Shown piece by piece: positions 11,843 through 23,492 of a stretch of DNA of 64,000 nt. The translations under genes were made by a program, and so were the position numbers. Numbering within the stretch: the stretch's first letter is position 1; each line of letters opens with the position of its first letter. The stretch spans positions 124,001 to 188,000 of the forward strand of contig JAPEVC010000033.1 of the NCBI GenBank assembly GCA_027946555.1, written 5' to 3'. A model generated the notes under the pieces. That model saw only the letters and a list, made by a program, of their open reading frames with translations. It did not search any database and was not told where the DNA came from. Source of the DNA: Gnomoniopsis sp. IMI 355080 (Eukaryota > Ascomycota > Sordariomycetes > Diaporthales > Gnomoniaceae).

Positions 11843-12986
11843 ATGCGCAGGTTCATTTCCAGCATGGCTTCCAGGTCGACAAGGCAATTCGCCCCTCTCA
11901 AGGCTCAAGCGGGGCCAAGCAGCCAGCTGCCGAAGTTGAAGGTAGGAGATATCTCACTTTCTGCTTCATTCTTCTCTAACGTATTATCATGTAGGGAGTG
12001 GTGTTTGATGTTGACGGTACATTATGGTTCGTGTCTCCTTGGCGATTTCTATTCTTTTGGTGCGATGCTCTGGAAGTCCAGGAGTCATACAAGGTGTGGA
12101 TTTCGTGTAGGAGCCAAGATACGGAGGCTTTCCTACGACGAATCGCTTCCAGTCCGCTTCCTTCTCTCTAACGAGTCCAAGGCTTGAGCCTTGCGGTGGC
12201 CTTACGCCGTGTTGCATATATGAGCGGCTCGTGCAATACCAACATGTGCAACGAAATTAACACTTGATAACTGTCAGCCAACCTCAAAACTATATGTTCG
12301 GCCAAATGAGAAAGGCCCTAAACATAACCAAGGAAGTCGACATCCTGGACCATATTTACAGTCTACCGACTCCTGAAGCCCGCGAGGAAGCCATGGAGTC
12401 CGTCCGCGCCATCGAACGCACTGCCATGTCCTCCCAAACACCACAACCCGGTCTTGTCGAGCTCATGACCTACCTCGACACACGCGGCCTTCCAAAGGGA
12501 ATCTGTACACGCAACTTCGACGCCCCAGTCACTCACTTGCTTACGAAATTTCTCTCTACGGTGCAGCCGTTCCATCCGATCGTCACGCGCGAGTTCCGCC
12601 CGCCCAAGCCGAGTCCTGCGGGAATCTTGCACATTGCGCGGAGCTGGGGACTTACCAAACCCGGACTGTCACAACAAGAGGGAGGCGGCGACGGCCAAGT
12701 TATGGATGGTGAGAACATCAGCGTGGACGCCACTGGCGGTAAACATGCTGAGGCTGTGACGAGCGAGGGCGGGGATCGAGAAGAAGCTGATGCGAGTGGA
12801 TTGATTATGGTGGGCGACTCGATTGATGATATGACGGCTGGCCGGAGAGCGGGCGCTGCGACGGTGTTGCTTGTGAATTCGGCAAACGAGCATTTGGCGA
12901 AGCATGAACATACGGATTTGGTGATTGAAAGGCTGGATGAGTTGATCGGGGTGTTGGAGGAGGGCTTTACCGCAAGGGAAATATGA
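11843..12986 (+). CDS. HAD-superfamily hydrolase
   Basis: Haloacid-dehalogenase-type phosphatase of the phosphoglycolate phosphatase-like class; the substrate is not evident. Three exons give 279 aa: 11843-11941, 11995-12026 and 12278-12986. Splicing yields FDVDGTLCQPQNYMFGQM, the classic motif I with nucleophile Asp38 and acid Asp40. Motif II is the Thr in ICTRNF, motif III the Lys in RPPKPSPAG, and motif IV is GDSIDDM near the C-terminus. All four are intact. The N-terminus (about 25 residues rich in Arg, Ser and Thr with few acids) could be a mitochondrial presequence. The second intron (251 nt) is long and uses a weak GTTCGT donor, but phase and homology support it. Confidence 0.9.
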
Positions 12987-14000
12987 GGACGTGGTTTTCT
13001 GATAATTTTTGCAGAGAACTAGCATAGTGGCGTTGTGGCGCTCCGTCGGATAGCGCCTCAAGGAGAGCCTGGTAGGTGATCGTGTTATGATTTTAGACTA
13101 GACTTCTACAACCTTTGAAAGGCCTCAACCCGATTCCAGGGAGCCTTCCAGGGCATTATAGATAGCTCGCGCAGACAATACACCAGCCTGAACGTACCAA
13201 TCTAGAACAATCGGGCTGGCGGTGGCCCACATGAGATTAGTTAGTCCCAGTAGGGACTGTTGCGGAGCGCTCCAGGTGATTGTCTTCAGATGAGGCGGTC
13301 TCAGCAAGACAGGGGCTACTACGCCTCCATATTATAGACATTTTCACTTTAGCGAAAGTTTCATTCCTGTCAAGTGTAAGAAGTGTAAACCCCGGCGAAC
13401 ATTCCATTTTCCATTCGTCTAGTGCACGGCTGTCTGAGAAGTCCCACATTACCGGCTCAACAGCATGTGGTGCACCACTGCTTTGGCCTTGTTCTGCTTT
13501 ACCAATGAGCAAATCTCGGTATGAAAATTCCTTGATGCACGCTATTTCCAACATTCTGTTTGGAACAATTCTTCACCCCAAACAGCAGAGGCTCCTCCTT
13601 CTCGAAATGCCAGAACAATGAGAAAACTCCTCCGTCGAAAAGCTGACGGCAGCTATTTCTTTCCATGTTGCCGACAGCGGCAGTCGATCCGATCCGAAGA
13701 CTCCGGAATGATGCTAGAGGCGACTGACTGTAGTAGTGAGATGTCTTCCACGGGTGAACGACGCTCGGCGAGGGAAGTGCAAGGGGAAGATGTGGGTGAT
13801 GATGCTTGATGGTAAAGAGAGATGGCGGACCGGTTCTTGGGAGAGAAGTGTATGTAATGAAAAAGAATGCTGGGAGTGGCGGGCTCAGTCTCAAATTTAG
13901 GCACAGGGTCGGGTGCAAGCTCGAAACTGTACTGTGATTTGTATGAGGTAGGAAAGGTGGGTGGTGAGTGACTGTCATGAGAAGACAAGGAAAGCGCAAC
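12987..14000. other. Convergent intergenic, 3' of HAD and STE7
   Basis: No independent gene is supported. A minus-strand open stretch from 13931 down to 13653 could be an additional last exon of the MAPKK gene. Another minus frame at 13554-13237 (105 codons) is unrecognised. Confidence 0.45.
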
Positions 14001-15819
14001 CTATTCACGCCTTACTTGATTTGCTGTTGGAAACCCCATCCCCGAAGCACTCATCGACCCCGGCGGAAGCCCAAACGTCGCCTGCCGCCGTATGCCTCTG
14101 GTGGGCGCAGGTCCATTAGCATCGTCCGGCGTCTGAGGCGTGTTCCTTCGCGGAGGAGGAGGAGGAAGGGGACCGCCGGGTGGGGGAGGCCGTAAAGGCA
14201 GAGCAAAGGAAGCCTGCTTTGCACTGTTCGAGCCGAGAGACGGACTGGGGCTGTGGCGACCGGTACGGGGCGGAGGAGGCGGAGCCATTTTGGGGATTGA
14301 GTTGGTTGTAACTACGCGTGGTCCAAGTCCCGGATGAACAGGCGGTCCATTTGATCGCCCAAAGCCGCCGCCCCCTGCGCCCCGGTCGCTTCGCGTCGGG
14401 GATCGATTCGATACGCTATTATGTTGGTCACGAGGTGACGAGACGATAGCACCCACGATGGGGATCTCACCTGACGTGGGTGTTTCCAATGCACGGTCAT
14501 CTGCGGCCCCGTCGGGAGAATGGTTGGCCAGCAAAAGCTCCTGTGTGCCAGGGGAAGGCTGCGGAGCTAGATGGGATTTCCGGTTGTCTCTCTCCATGAG
14601 ACTTACTGCCCACTCTCGCAAATTGACTGGCGTCCTCTTGGCGGCCTGAACGAACGGGTCGCGCTCCTGTAAGAGAAAGTTAGTGCATGCTTTCAGACTG
14701 ATGTAAAGTGACGAGACGGACGTAAAGCTCCTGTGGTGTAGGTCGGTCATCAGGATTCTTCATCAAACACTTCTGGATCATATCCTCTAGAATCTGGGGG
14801 AAAGCATCGCTCTTGGGCAGCTTTGGTGCTGGTTCATGGACAATCTGCTGAAGCAACTCGAGAATGCCAGCTGGCGCCGACTCGGCGTCGGACAACTGTT
14901 CGCTGGCGGCAAAGGGGGATTTGCCAATGGCCATCTCCATTATCGACAGACCAAAACTCCACACATCTGACTTGACAGTGTATTTCTCTCCTTGAATTCG
15001 CTCTGGCGCCATGTATGTGGATGTTCCAACGAAAGTATCGGCCACTGAGTTGATCAACTCCCCAGAGACACCAAAATCGCAGAGCTTGATATGACCACGC
15101 GAGTTGACCAGGATATTGGAGGGCTTGATATCTCGGTGCATGATGTGGTGTCGTTCATAAAGGTAAGTCAGGCCGCCGAGGGTTGCTTCTGCGATCTTGC
15201 CCAGCACGTCGACTCGGATAGGGCCAAACACTCGTGAGACTCGGTCGAGGGAACTACACCAACGTATATTAGCACATTGAGCGTCTTTGACTGCGGACCT
15301 TGTTGACGGTCTTACCCAACATCCGCATACTCCATACACATAATGACATCGTTGTTGGCATTCAGAAAGGCGCCGTAGAAGGTGACGATGTGCTCGGAAT
15401 GGCAGCTGTGCATAATCTGGAGCTCTCGAACGATGCGCTTGCGCATCTCGCGCTTCGCCTCGACATGGATGACCTGAGGCCCAAGTTAATTAGCCGGCAA
15501 ACAGCAACAAGGTCGGAATATGGAGGCGACATACCTTGCGTGCCATGATCGTGTTGGTAGGAATGTGCCTGACCTTGCTCACGGTGCCTCCATTGCCAGA
15601 GCCTAGGTCCTTGATAATCTCGAGATCCTCGGGCCGCAAGTCCAGGTTGAACTCGATGCCTATTTCTAGTTGTGCAGATGTGTCTTCGGACTGGTTGTTC
15701 CTCGAGTGACTGAAACTGGCATTCTCGGCAGTTGGTGGTGGCTTGGGAGCAGCAGGAGTCAGCGCAAGGCCTTTGACATTCTTGCGCTTCATAGAGCGCG
15801 GCGCAAATGCGTCAGACAT
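14001..15819 (-). CDS. STE7: MAP kinase kinase, Ste7/Fuz7 type
   Basis: Dual-specificity kinase expected to activate the Fus3/Kss1-type MAPK of mating, filamentation and infection-related development. Four exons give 546 aa: 15819-15535, 15473-15316, 15253-14722 and 14666-14001. The kinase domain has a Gly-rich loop (LGSGNGGTVSKV), Lys95, the catalytic loop HRDIKPSN (Asp188), DFG (Asp206) and activation-loop Ser216 and Thr220 (SVADTFVGT). The N-terminal MKRKNVKGLAL stretch is basic, as in MAPKK docking sites. The C-terminal 180 residues are low in complexity and proline-rich (PPPPPRR), and are typical of filamentous-fungal orthologues. A good donor (GTAAGG at 14015) and acceptor (ending 13932) suggest the true C-terminus may lie in a fifth exon. 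Divergent from SPT6. Confidence 0.93.
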
Positions 15820-18183
15820 CGTGAAATCGGGGGCGGCCTTGGCCTGGCTATGCTTCAGCTGCCTTGTTCGGAAGGGCAGTCAGATCGCCTCGAGGCCGTT
15901 CTGGCAAAGACTCGATTGCGCAGGCAGATATGGCTGCGAGGGTCGAGGTGGTCGATGAGGGGCTCGTCAGATGTGTCGGCCGAGTGTTTCGTCCTGATTC
16001 TGTCCCAAAAAATGTTTGTCTCTCTGTTCTTGTGCTTGCGCAGTGGAATCTCTAATTTGTAAAGTAGACAATAGTGAAGATGAGGCCGGGAATGCGTACA
16101 CCGAAGACCTGCCACCATTCAAACGAGGATGATCAGCTTCGATGTTGGGTCACCAAGGACTAGGTCTGGTCGGATAAAGTGAAGTTGCAGCGATGGCCTT
16201 TGGTGGGGGTCCGTCGTTCGGCCAGGATATCCCGTGGCGACAGTTTGTCGTGAATTTTTAGGCGCTGCGACTGTGCTGTGCACAAGTACCCTTTTCCTTC
16301 GTGCACGCGCTAGGCGACCTGCAGGGGAACAACGGGTTCAAATATCAGATTGGACGGCTTCACTTTAAGCATTGCATGATGCGTTTGAAAGAGCAAGAGA
16401 GTGAGGAGCGAAGCCAGGATTGAAAGACCACATGCCCGCACCCCCAAAAGTCGTCATCAGAGTCCTGTTCGCTATGTCTCAAATGATTCAGTACCAACAG
16501 TGTCCCGTACTTAAGTGGGGTCTGCTGTTGTCTGGTCTTCGCCCGTGCCCAAGCCAGAATCCCACGCCGGCGATTTCTAATTATAAAGGGGTGCTGAGGG
16601 CAGGCTGGGGGTGTGCAAGCTGTATCCATTTTCTAATCCTTCACTGACAGAGCATCGGAAAAGAGGAGTTGCCATCTCCTACCCATGTGTTCCAAAAAGA
16701 ACAACAAACACCCAAGGATGTTCTACTAGTGGGCGTTTCCATCAACCAGTCTGAGACCGCCCCTACTACGGTGGGAAACGTCCACGAGTACAGTACTAGC
16801 AAAATCTCCGAGAGAATTGGCCAATACTACGACACTGTAGTCTTACTTCATACGACAGTGCAAAGATCCGATTCGTGCACACAACATTCTCTTCTGACAC
16901 TGGAAGAAAAGTAGGTACCTCGCCTGGACCGGAACCAGGCAACCCACAGACGGGACGAAAAATCTTGAGTCTGTCCTTGTCTGTACTGTACAAGTATATA
17001 TGAGTTCGACATGCCAGTTTTGGAAGCTCATTGCGATGCATTCCTAATGTATGCTACTCTTGGGCCGGATTGTGTCGGAAGAAGAAAATAGGGGTTCGTA
17101 ATAGCATCATGGTCATTATGGTGGTGAGGAGTCGTGGATGGAGTGGGCGTCTCGAAATGACACTCAAGTGCGCCGATTGGTCTTCAACCGCCCACATAGG
17201 GGCCAACGCTTTGTGTCCATGGGTTTCTTCTAGAAAGATTCGAATCCAATTAGACAGGTCCTGCATAGTTTGTGCCATAGTCGTCGCCGAGGTGGTGGTG
17301 GGGGCTGTCATTGGGTCATTGCCAAGTCAAGTGATTGACATTTATGAATGGTCCAGCGGGTGCTTTTTGAAACAGCCAGTTGTGGGGGTAGGTCTCGAAC
17401 TAGAACGTCGGAAACTCTCCTTGCTCTTCCGCTGCCGTATCAGGTAGAGTGAGTTTCGACAGCCAGAACAGCTCCCAAAACTACTTGATACGTGCGCGTC
17501 ATTGGCTTGATGCCGGCTTAGGAGCCTGGGCCATTATAAATTCGCGAGACCGCTGCGGATCGATCACAGGCATTTGTACAGGACTTGACTGCGATTCGTC
17601 TCTTCAAATGAGATTCTCGTGGGGGCTGCTGCATCAGGTCCGCTGGTAACTCCTTTGAGGTAGAACGGGCTACCGCGTATTTCGTTCCAGGAAAATGCGC
17701 GTCAAATCGAGACATAGAATGGAGTAATAGCCAGTTAAATCCCTTGCCCCGCTGTAATCAGTATGAGATTCGGAGCTATCAGTGGTAAAGCTGAATGCTG
17801 AGAGCAGAAAACTGGAAATGATCGATATATGGAAGAGTTGTATGAGATAGACCGTGTGAATTATCAGACCAGATAACTGTGCGGCGATAAGGAGAGACTA
17901 GCAAGGCCCGTGCTCCCAAACCTGGGAAGTCGAGGCTGCAAAAGACACCAGGAGACTTCCGAGCTCTCTGGCTTGTGAAACTATTTCGCCCTTCCAGGAC
18001 TGAACCTCCCGCTCGATAACTGTCAGCAGCTGTGGAGCGGAGGATCCATTCACCCTTTGCGTTACATTCTGTACATCGAACGACCGAACGTAATCATCAC
18101 ATTGCCCAAAAACAGAAATCGCAAAGGGTCCCTTCAGCTCGACAAATAAACACCTGCGCGACGCCTACGCGACCGCTGCCAAG
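15820..18183. promoter_or_regulatory. 2.4-kb divergent intergenic region, STE7 and SPT6
   Basis: No conserved coding sequence was found on either strand. Open frames such as 17031-17447 plus (138 codons) overlap antisense ones and have no family resemblance. A TAGGTACCT motif lies near 16912-16920. Long 5' leaders for one or both genes would explain the space. Confidence 0.5.
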
Positions 18184-21100
18184 ATGAGCACTTCCATGCG
18201 TGACCTCATTGATGATCGCGCCGAGCTCGATGATGAGGAAGATGACGAGTCTTTCGGTGGAGATGGCAGTGGCGATGAGGAGCCCCGCAAGCGCGAACGG
18301 GGCCCTGAAGAGTTGGATGATTCTAGCGAGGAGGAAGACGATGACGATGACGAAGAGGAGGCTAGAAAAGTGAGCTCCACAGAAAGAATTGATGCGACTG
18401 CTTTTGCGCATGATTGGTCAGCTGACATAGGCTCTGATAGATCCGCGAAGGGTTCATCGTCGACGAAGATGAGGAGGATGGGGACGGCGACTCTGACGAG
18501 CGCGAACGGCGGCGGCGCAGAAAGCGCCGGCGAGCGGAGCGCGAACAGGAAGAGGTTCTCGACGAAGAAGATCTTGACCTGATTGGCGAAAACAACCCTG
18601 AGTTCCAACACAGGGAACCGACCCAAGTATGCTCTTCCCTCAGCCGCAGGGCTTTGCAAGCTTGCGGATTCTGGCTCCAGCCACCAATCACGCGTGCTAA
18701 CCCCGTGTGCAGTCCAAATTCAAGCGCCTGAAGCGTGGTCACGGCGAGGAGGAACGCCAACGAAAGGGTGGTGCTCTGGACGACATGTTCTCCGAAGATG
18801 AGGATGATGCCGATGAACGCGCCTACGCCCGCCCGAATCACAACCGCGCCGCTCCCGACGAATTTGAGGACTTCATTGAGGAGGACTACGATGATGAAGA
18901 CGAGCGTCTTAGGAAGCAAGAGGATCGAGAAGTCGCCCGTGGCCGTGATCGCCTTAACGTTGGAAGCGTCATTGATGCGACTGGTCTCGACAAGGAAACT
19001 CTCGAGGACATGGAACAGATTTTCGGTAACGGTGAGGACTATGGATGGGCTCTCGTCAAGGAAGACGAGGAGGATTTTGGTGGCGAGGAACAAGCCGCCC
19101 CAGAGCTGAAGGATGTCTTCGAGCCATCGCAGCTTGCCGAGAAGCTGTTGACGGAAGACGACAACGAGATCCGTGCTACAGACGAACCCGAACGATTCCA
19201 ACTCGACCGCCGGCCATTCAAGAAATCGCAAATTTCGCCTGACCTCAAGGAGGAGACAAAATGGATTGCCAACCACATGTGGGAGTCTCGGAAATTTGCC
19301 ATGGATTCTTCACTAGAAGGTCCGTTTTCCAAGGCTGTGAACAAGGTTCTCGAGTTCTTTGTGGTCGATTATGTCGAGGTACCATACGTATTCCAGCACC
19401 GGAAGGACTACCTAATCCAAGCCAGGAAGGTGAAGAACCCACATTTTGACCGGCGTGATCCTGGCGAGTCGGAGTATACAGTGACAGCCGACAAGTTGCT
19501 CAATCAGGACGACCTTTGGCGTATCTTGGAGCTCGACATCAAGTTTCGCGGTTTCATCGAGAAGAGATCGTCCGTGGAGAAGCTGGTTACTGCGCTGCGC
19601 AGCAATTTGGACGTTGAGGACCAAATGCTCGAGGGCCTGATCCCGCAGGCCAGAGAGATGGATGAGCTTCAAGATCTGCTGGATTATGCCAACTTCAAAT
19701 ATGCAACCCGACTGAAGAAGGTGGAGGAAAATGCGCCAGTGAGTGCGCCAACGAAAGAAGTCAAGCGCCCTGGTGCAAGAACCGCCATCTTCGATCGCGT
19801 CAGGAGAAGCAAGGCTTATGACTTCTTCCTGGCTTATGGCTTGACACCTGATCAGGTGGTCTCGAATCGACTCAATGCTCAGTCGAATGCACAACGGATG
19901 GTCGCTGATGACCCGTCTGACTACCCCACTGATCTTGCGGACGGGTTGACCGATGGTGAATTCATGACAGGCGACAGTGTCATGCATGCTGCTCGACAGC
20001 TATACGCTGAGGAACTGTTTACAAACCCTCGATTGCGCAAATCGATGCGGACCACCTACTTCATGACTTGCGTCGTGGACTGTCTTCGCACAGAAAAGGG
20101 TTTGCGCAAGCTGGAAGAATCTCATCCTTTCTACGAGATCAAATATTTGAAGAATCAGTCCTTGGCCGACCTGGCCCAGAGGCCAGAAATCTTCCTCAAG
20201 ATGCTGAAGGCTGAGGAAGAAGGTCTCGTCGAAGTCAAGATCTCCCTCCGGAACATTTCTCAATTCAGGAAACAACTCTACGCCGATTTCGCCTCCGACA
20301 ACTACAGTAATAAAGCGGATGCCTGGAATGAGGAGCGGCAGAAGGTGCTTGACGCGGCGCTTGCAAAATTAGACAAGCTGATGGTAAAGGCTGTCAAGGA
20401 CGCAATGCGGACACAGTGCCAAGAATCGATCCTCAAGATTTGCCGCGAAGAATTCTCGAGGAGGCTGGACCAGGCCCCATACAAGCCCAAGGGTATGGTC
20501 CTCGGTACACCCGCTCGTGTACTCGCATTCTCCAACGGCATGTCAGACCCTGCTCGGGAAAAGATCTCATATGCTTGGGTCGAAGAAGATGGGCGAGTGA
20601 TCGAGAGCGGGCAGCTGGGGAACCTCGCTCGTGATGAAGAGGCTCGCGACAAGTTCACGGATCTGGTAAACCGACGCCAACCAGATGTGATCGCCGTCAG
20701 CGGCTTCTCGGCCGATACCAATAAGCTCGTAAAAGACCTGGAAAATCTCGTGAACGAGAAGGGACTCATGGGCCCATCGTATGATGACCCTGACACTAAT
20801 GAGCTCCGGACTGACCACCTGGAGGTCATGGTTGTCAACGACGAAGTTGCTCGACTTTACAAGGACAGCCCCAGGGCACAAGCTGAGCATCCAACTATCC
20901 CGCCTCTCACCCGATACTGCGTGGCTCTTGCCAAGTACCTTCAGGATCCCTTGAAGGAGTATGCGGCAGTTGGACAGGATATTGTATCACTCAATTTTCA
21001 CCCATGTCAGAGTCTACTACCAGAGGACAAGCTCAAGAAGACCCTTGAGACGGCAATGGTCGACCTGGTCAATCTGTGCGGTGTAGACATCAATGACGCT

Positions 21101-22689
21101 GTCAGTGATCCTTACGTCGCGAACCTCCTGCCTTACGTCTCTGGTCTGGGTCCTCGAAAAGCCCAAGCCGTCATCAAAGGTATCAACATGAACGGTGGGT
21201 CCGTAGTCAGACGAGATGAACTTGTGGGCGATCCTGATAACAACAAGCTCCCCGTTGTCGGCGTCAAGGTATGGGACAACTGTGCGAGCTTCCTCTTCAT
21301 TGAGTATGATGCGACAAATCCTCAAACTGAGCCTCTTGACAATACTCGTGTTCATCCTGAGGACTATGAGCTTGGTCGCAAGATGGCAGCTGATGCGCTT
21401 GAGTTGGATGAGGAGGATGTCAAGGCTGAGACAGACGAAAATGGTCCGGGAGCTGTGGTTCGTAAGCTCTTCCGGGAGGAGGAGCAGGACAAAGTCAACG
21501 AACTGGTCCTTGAGGAGTACGCTGAGCAGCTGGAGCAACAGTACAGCCAGCGGAAGCGGGCCACACTCGAGACCATCCGTGCCGAGCTACAGGCGCCGTA
21601 CGAAGAGTTGCGGCGCGTCTTCACGCCGCTCAAGTCTGACGAGATCTTCACCATGTTCACTGGTGAAACCCATGACACTTTGGCAGAGGGCATGGTTATC
21701 CCTGTCAATGTCCGCGTTGTCAAGGATGACTTCGCCATTGTTCGGCTCGACTGTGGCATTGAGGGTCGCATCGAAGCCCATGAAGTCTCGTTCCGGTCTT
21801 CTGTCAAGGATGTCCTGTCAGTCGGCCAGATCGTTCAAGCTAAGATCCTCGAGCTCGACCGCAAGTCGTTTCTCGCGAAGCTGTCGGTACGTGACGACGC
21901 CGTTCGCGTTCCCTACAGGAAGCGTATGAACCATGACGAACGGAACTGGGATTTTCGGCAGGAGGATGCCGACAAAGATGCTCTCAAGGAGAAGGACGCG
22001 ACGACGGGCCGAACACAGCGTGTCATCAATCACCCGCTCTTCAAGCCCTTCAATTCGACGCAGGCCGAGGAGTGGCTTGGGTCGCAAGCCTCGGGCGAGG
22101 TCATCATCAGACCCTCGTCCAAAGGGAACGACCATCTGGCTATCACTTGGAAGGTTGCGGATGGCGTTTACCAGCATGTCGATGTGCTTGAGCTACAGAA
22201 GGAGAACGAATTCTCCGTTGGTCGTCTACTCAAGGTTGGCAAGTTCAACTACACTGATCTCGACGAATTGATCGTCGACCACGTCAAGGCTATGGCTCGC
22301 AAGGTTTCAGAAATGATGCAGCATGAGAAGTTCCAGAAGGGCTCGAAGAACGAGCTGGGTAAGTTGCATGCATATTCCGAGTCTTGCACATGCATCTTCG
22401 AGACGAAGTCGCTGACAAATCCATTGCAGAGAGGTGGCTCACCACTTACATGGACGCCAATCCCAACCGATCCAGTTACGCCTTCTGCATCGACAACAAG
22501 CATGCGGGCTACTTCTGGCTATGCTTCAAGGCCAATCGCAGCTCACGGGTCATGGGATGGCCAGTGCGTATTGTGCCCAATGGCTACGAGTTCCTCAAGG
22601 CCCAGTATCCCGACATGAAGGCCCTTACCAACGGCTTCAAAATTCGCTATCAGGCTGAGATCTCGCGCATCAATACCAATGGTCGGTAG
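18184..22689 (+). CDS. SPT6: Transcription elongation factor and histone chaperone Spt6
   Basis: Nuclear elongation factor that travels with RNA polymerase II and reassembles nucleosomes. Four exons give 1425 aa: 18184-18369, 18441-18626, 18713-22358 and 22430-22689. The N-terminal 250 residues are highly acidic with a basic patch ([11 protein letters not shown]), as expected for the histone- and Spn1-binding tail. A YqgF-like region falls at about 720-870, a helix-hairpin-helix at about 930-970 ([14 protein letters not shown]), an S1 domain at about 1110-1175 ([20 protein letters not shown]), and tandem SH2 domains from about 1225 to the end ([22 protein letters not shown]). Length is normal for fungal orthologues. 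The last intron falls inside the second SH2 domain and is needed to restore NELERWLTTY. Confidence 0.97.
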
Positions 22690-23492
22690 TTTCGCATATC
22701 GCGTAAGGAGAAGATTGGAAATGCGGCCGTCTTTTTTACACGACGTTAATACTCTTTGTCTACGTGGGTGGACGCCGGGGCCCGCAGATTGATGGATCGG
22801 AGGTTCGTGAAAGAGCTAGAGTGACAGGAAGATACCGTAGGCATATTCGGGCATACTTTCTTTGTGCAGGAGAAAAGGCGCATCAAAAAGACTAGGAAAA
22901 TTTAAGTTTTATGACCGTCAGTCCATTATTGGGACAGCGACTCCACGGCTTTGATGCGGGTTTGTGTGCAGAGCTCGCGTTGAACGCCCCAGCGTCAGTG
23001 TGAGACTTTGCTGTCCAATGGTGTTGTACTATCGACTGCGTCCTCATCAGTCAGTATTCCCTGAACTACCTACCTGAGTATGGTACAGGAGACTTATCCA
23101 TGCGATTTCACTTGTTGTAGACCGTCCGCCCGAAGATACTTCACATCGAAAGGGCCTATAACATAGGGGCCTATGTACTACACAGCAGACAATCACCGTA
23201 TTATCCTGAGCATCAGATTTTTTCCACAGCGGATCAAAGAGCAATGCCCCATATGTGAGGTCTGATCGCTCCTGCCTGGCCTCTCTATTTGAATACCTAG
23301 GCAGACTAGAACGTGGCAGGTATGGGCGCTACTTCGTTCCTGTATACTTTGTTAGGCACAGTACAAACAAGCACGTCCGCTCACGGACAGTAGGTCAGCA
23401 AGAAGTCTTCAACAACAACCCTTGTACTTGACCTATGAAAAGAGATTTTGGGAGACACTGACGCTCTATAACCACCTCATCCTCTAACAAAT
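22690..23492. other. Intergenic, SPT6 3' side and MFS promoter
   Basis: No gene is seen in these 800 bases. They contain CTACCTACCT near 23075 and a CCTAGG near 23297. The last few hundred bases should hold the MFS gene promoter; no clear TATA box is visible. Confidence 0.5.

Noticed and set aside
18165..19276. Long minus-strand open frames, poly-Ser rich, opposite the 5' part of SPT6
   Set aside because: They are the antisense of the acidic, GA-rich N-terminal tail; the plus strand encodes recognisable Spt6 in a spliced frame.
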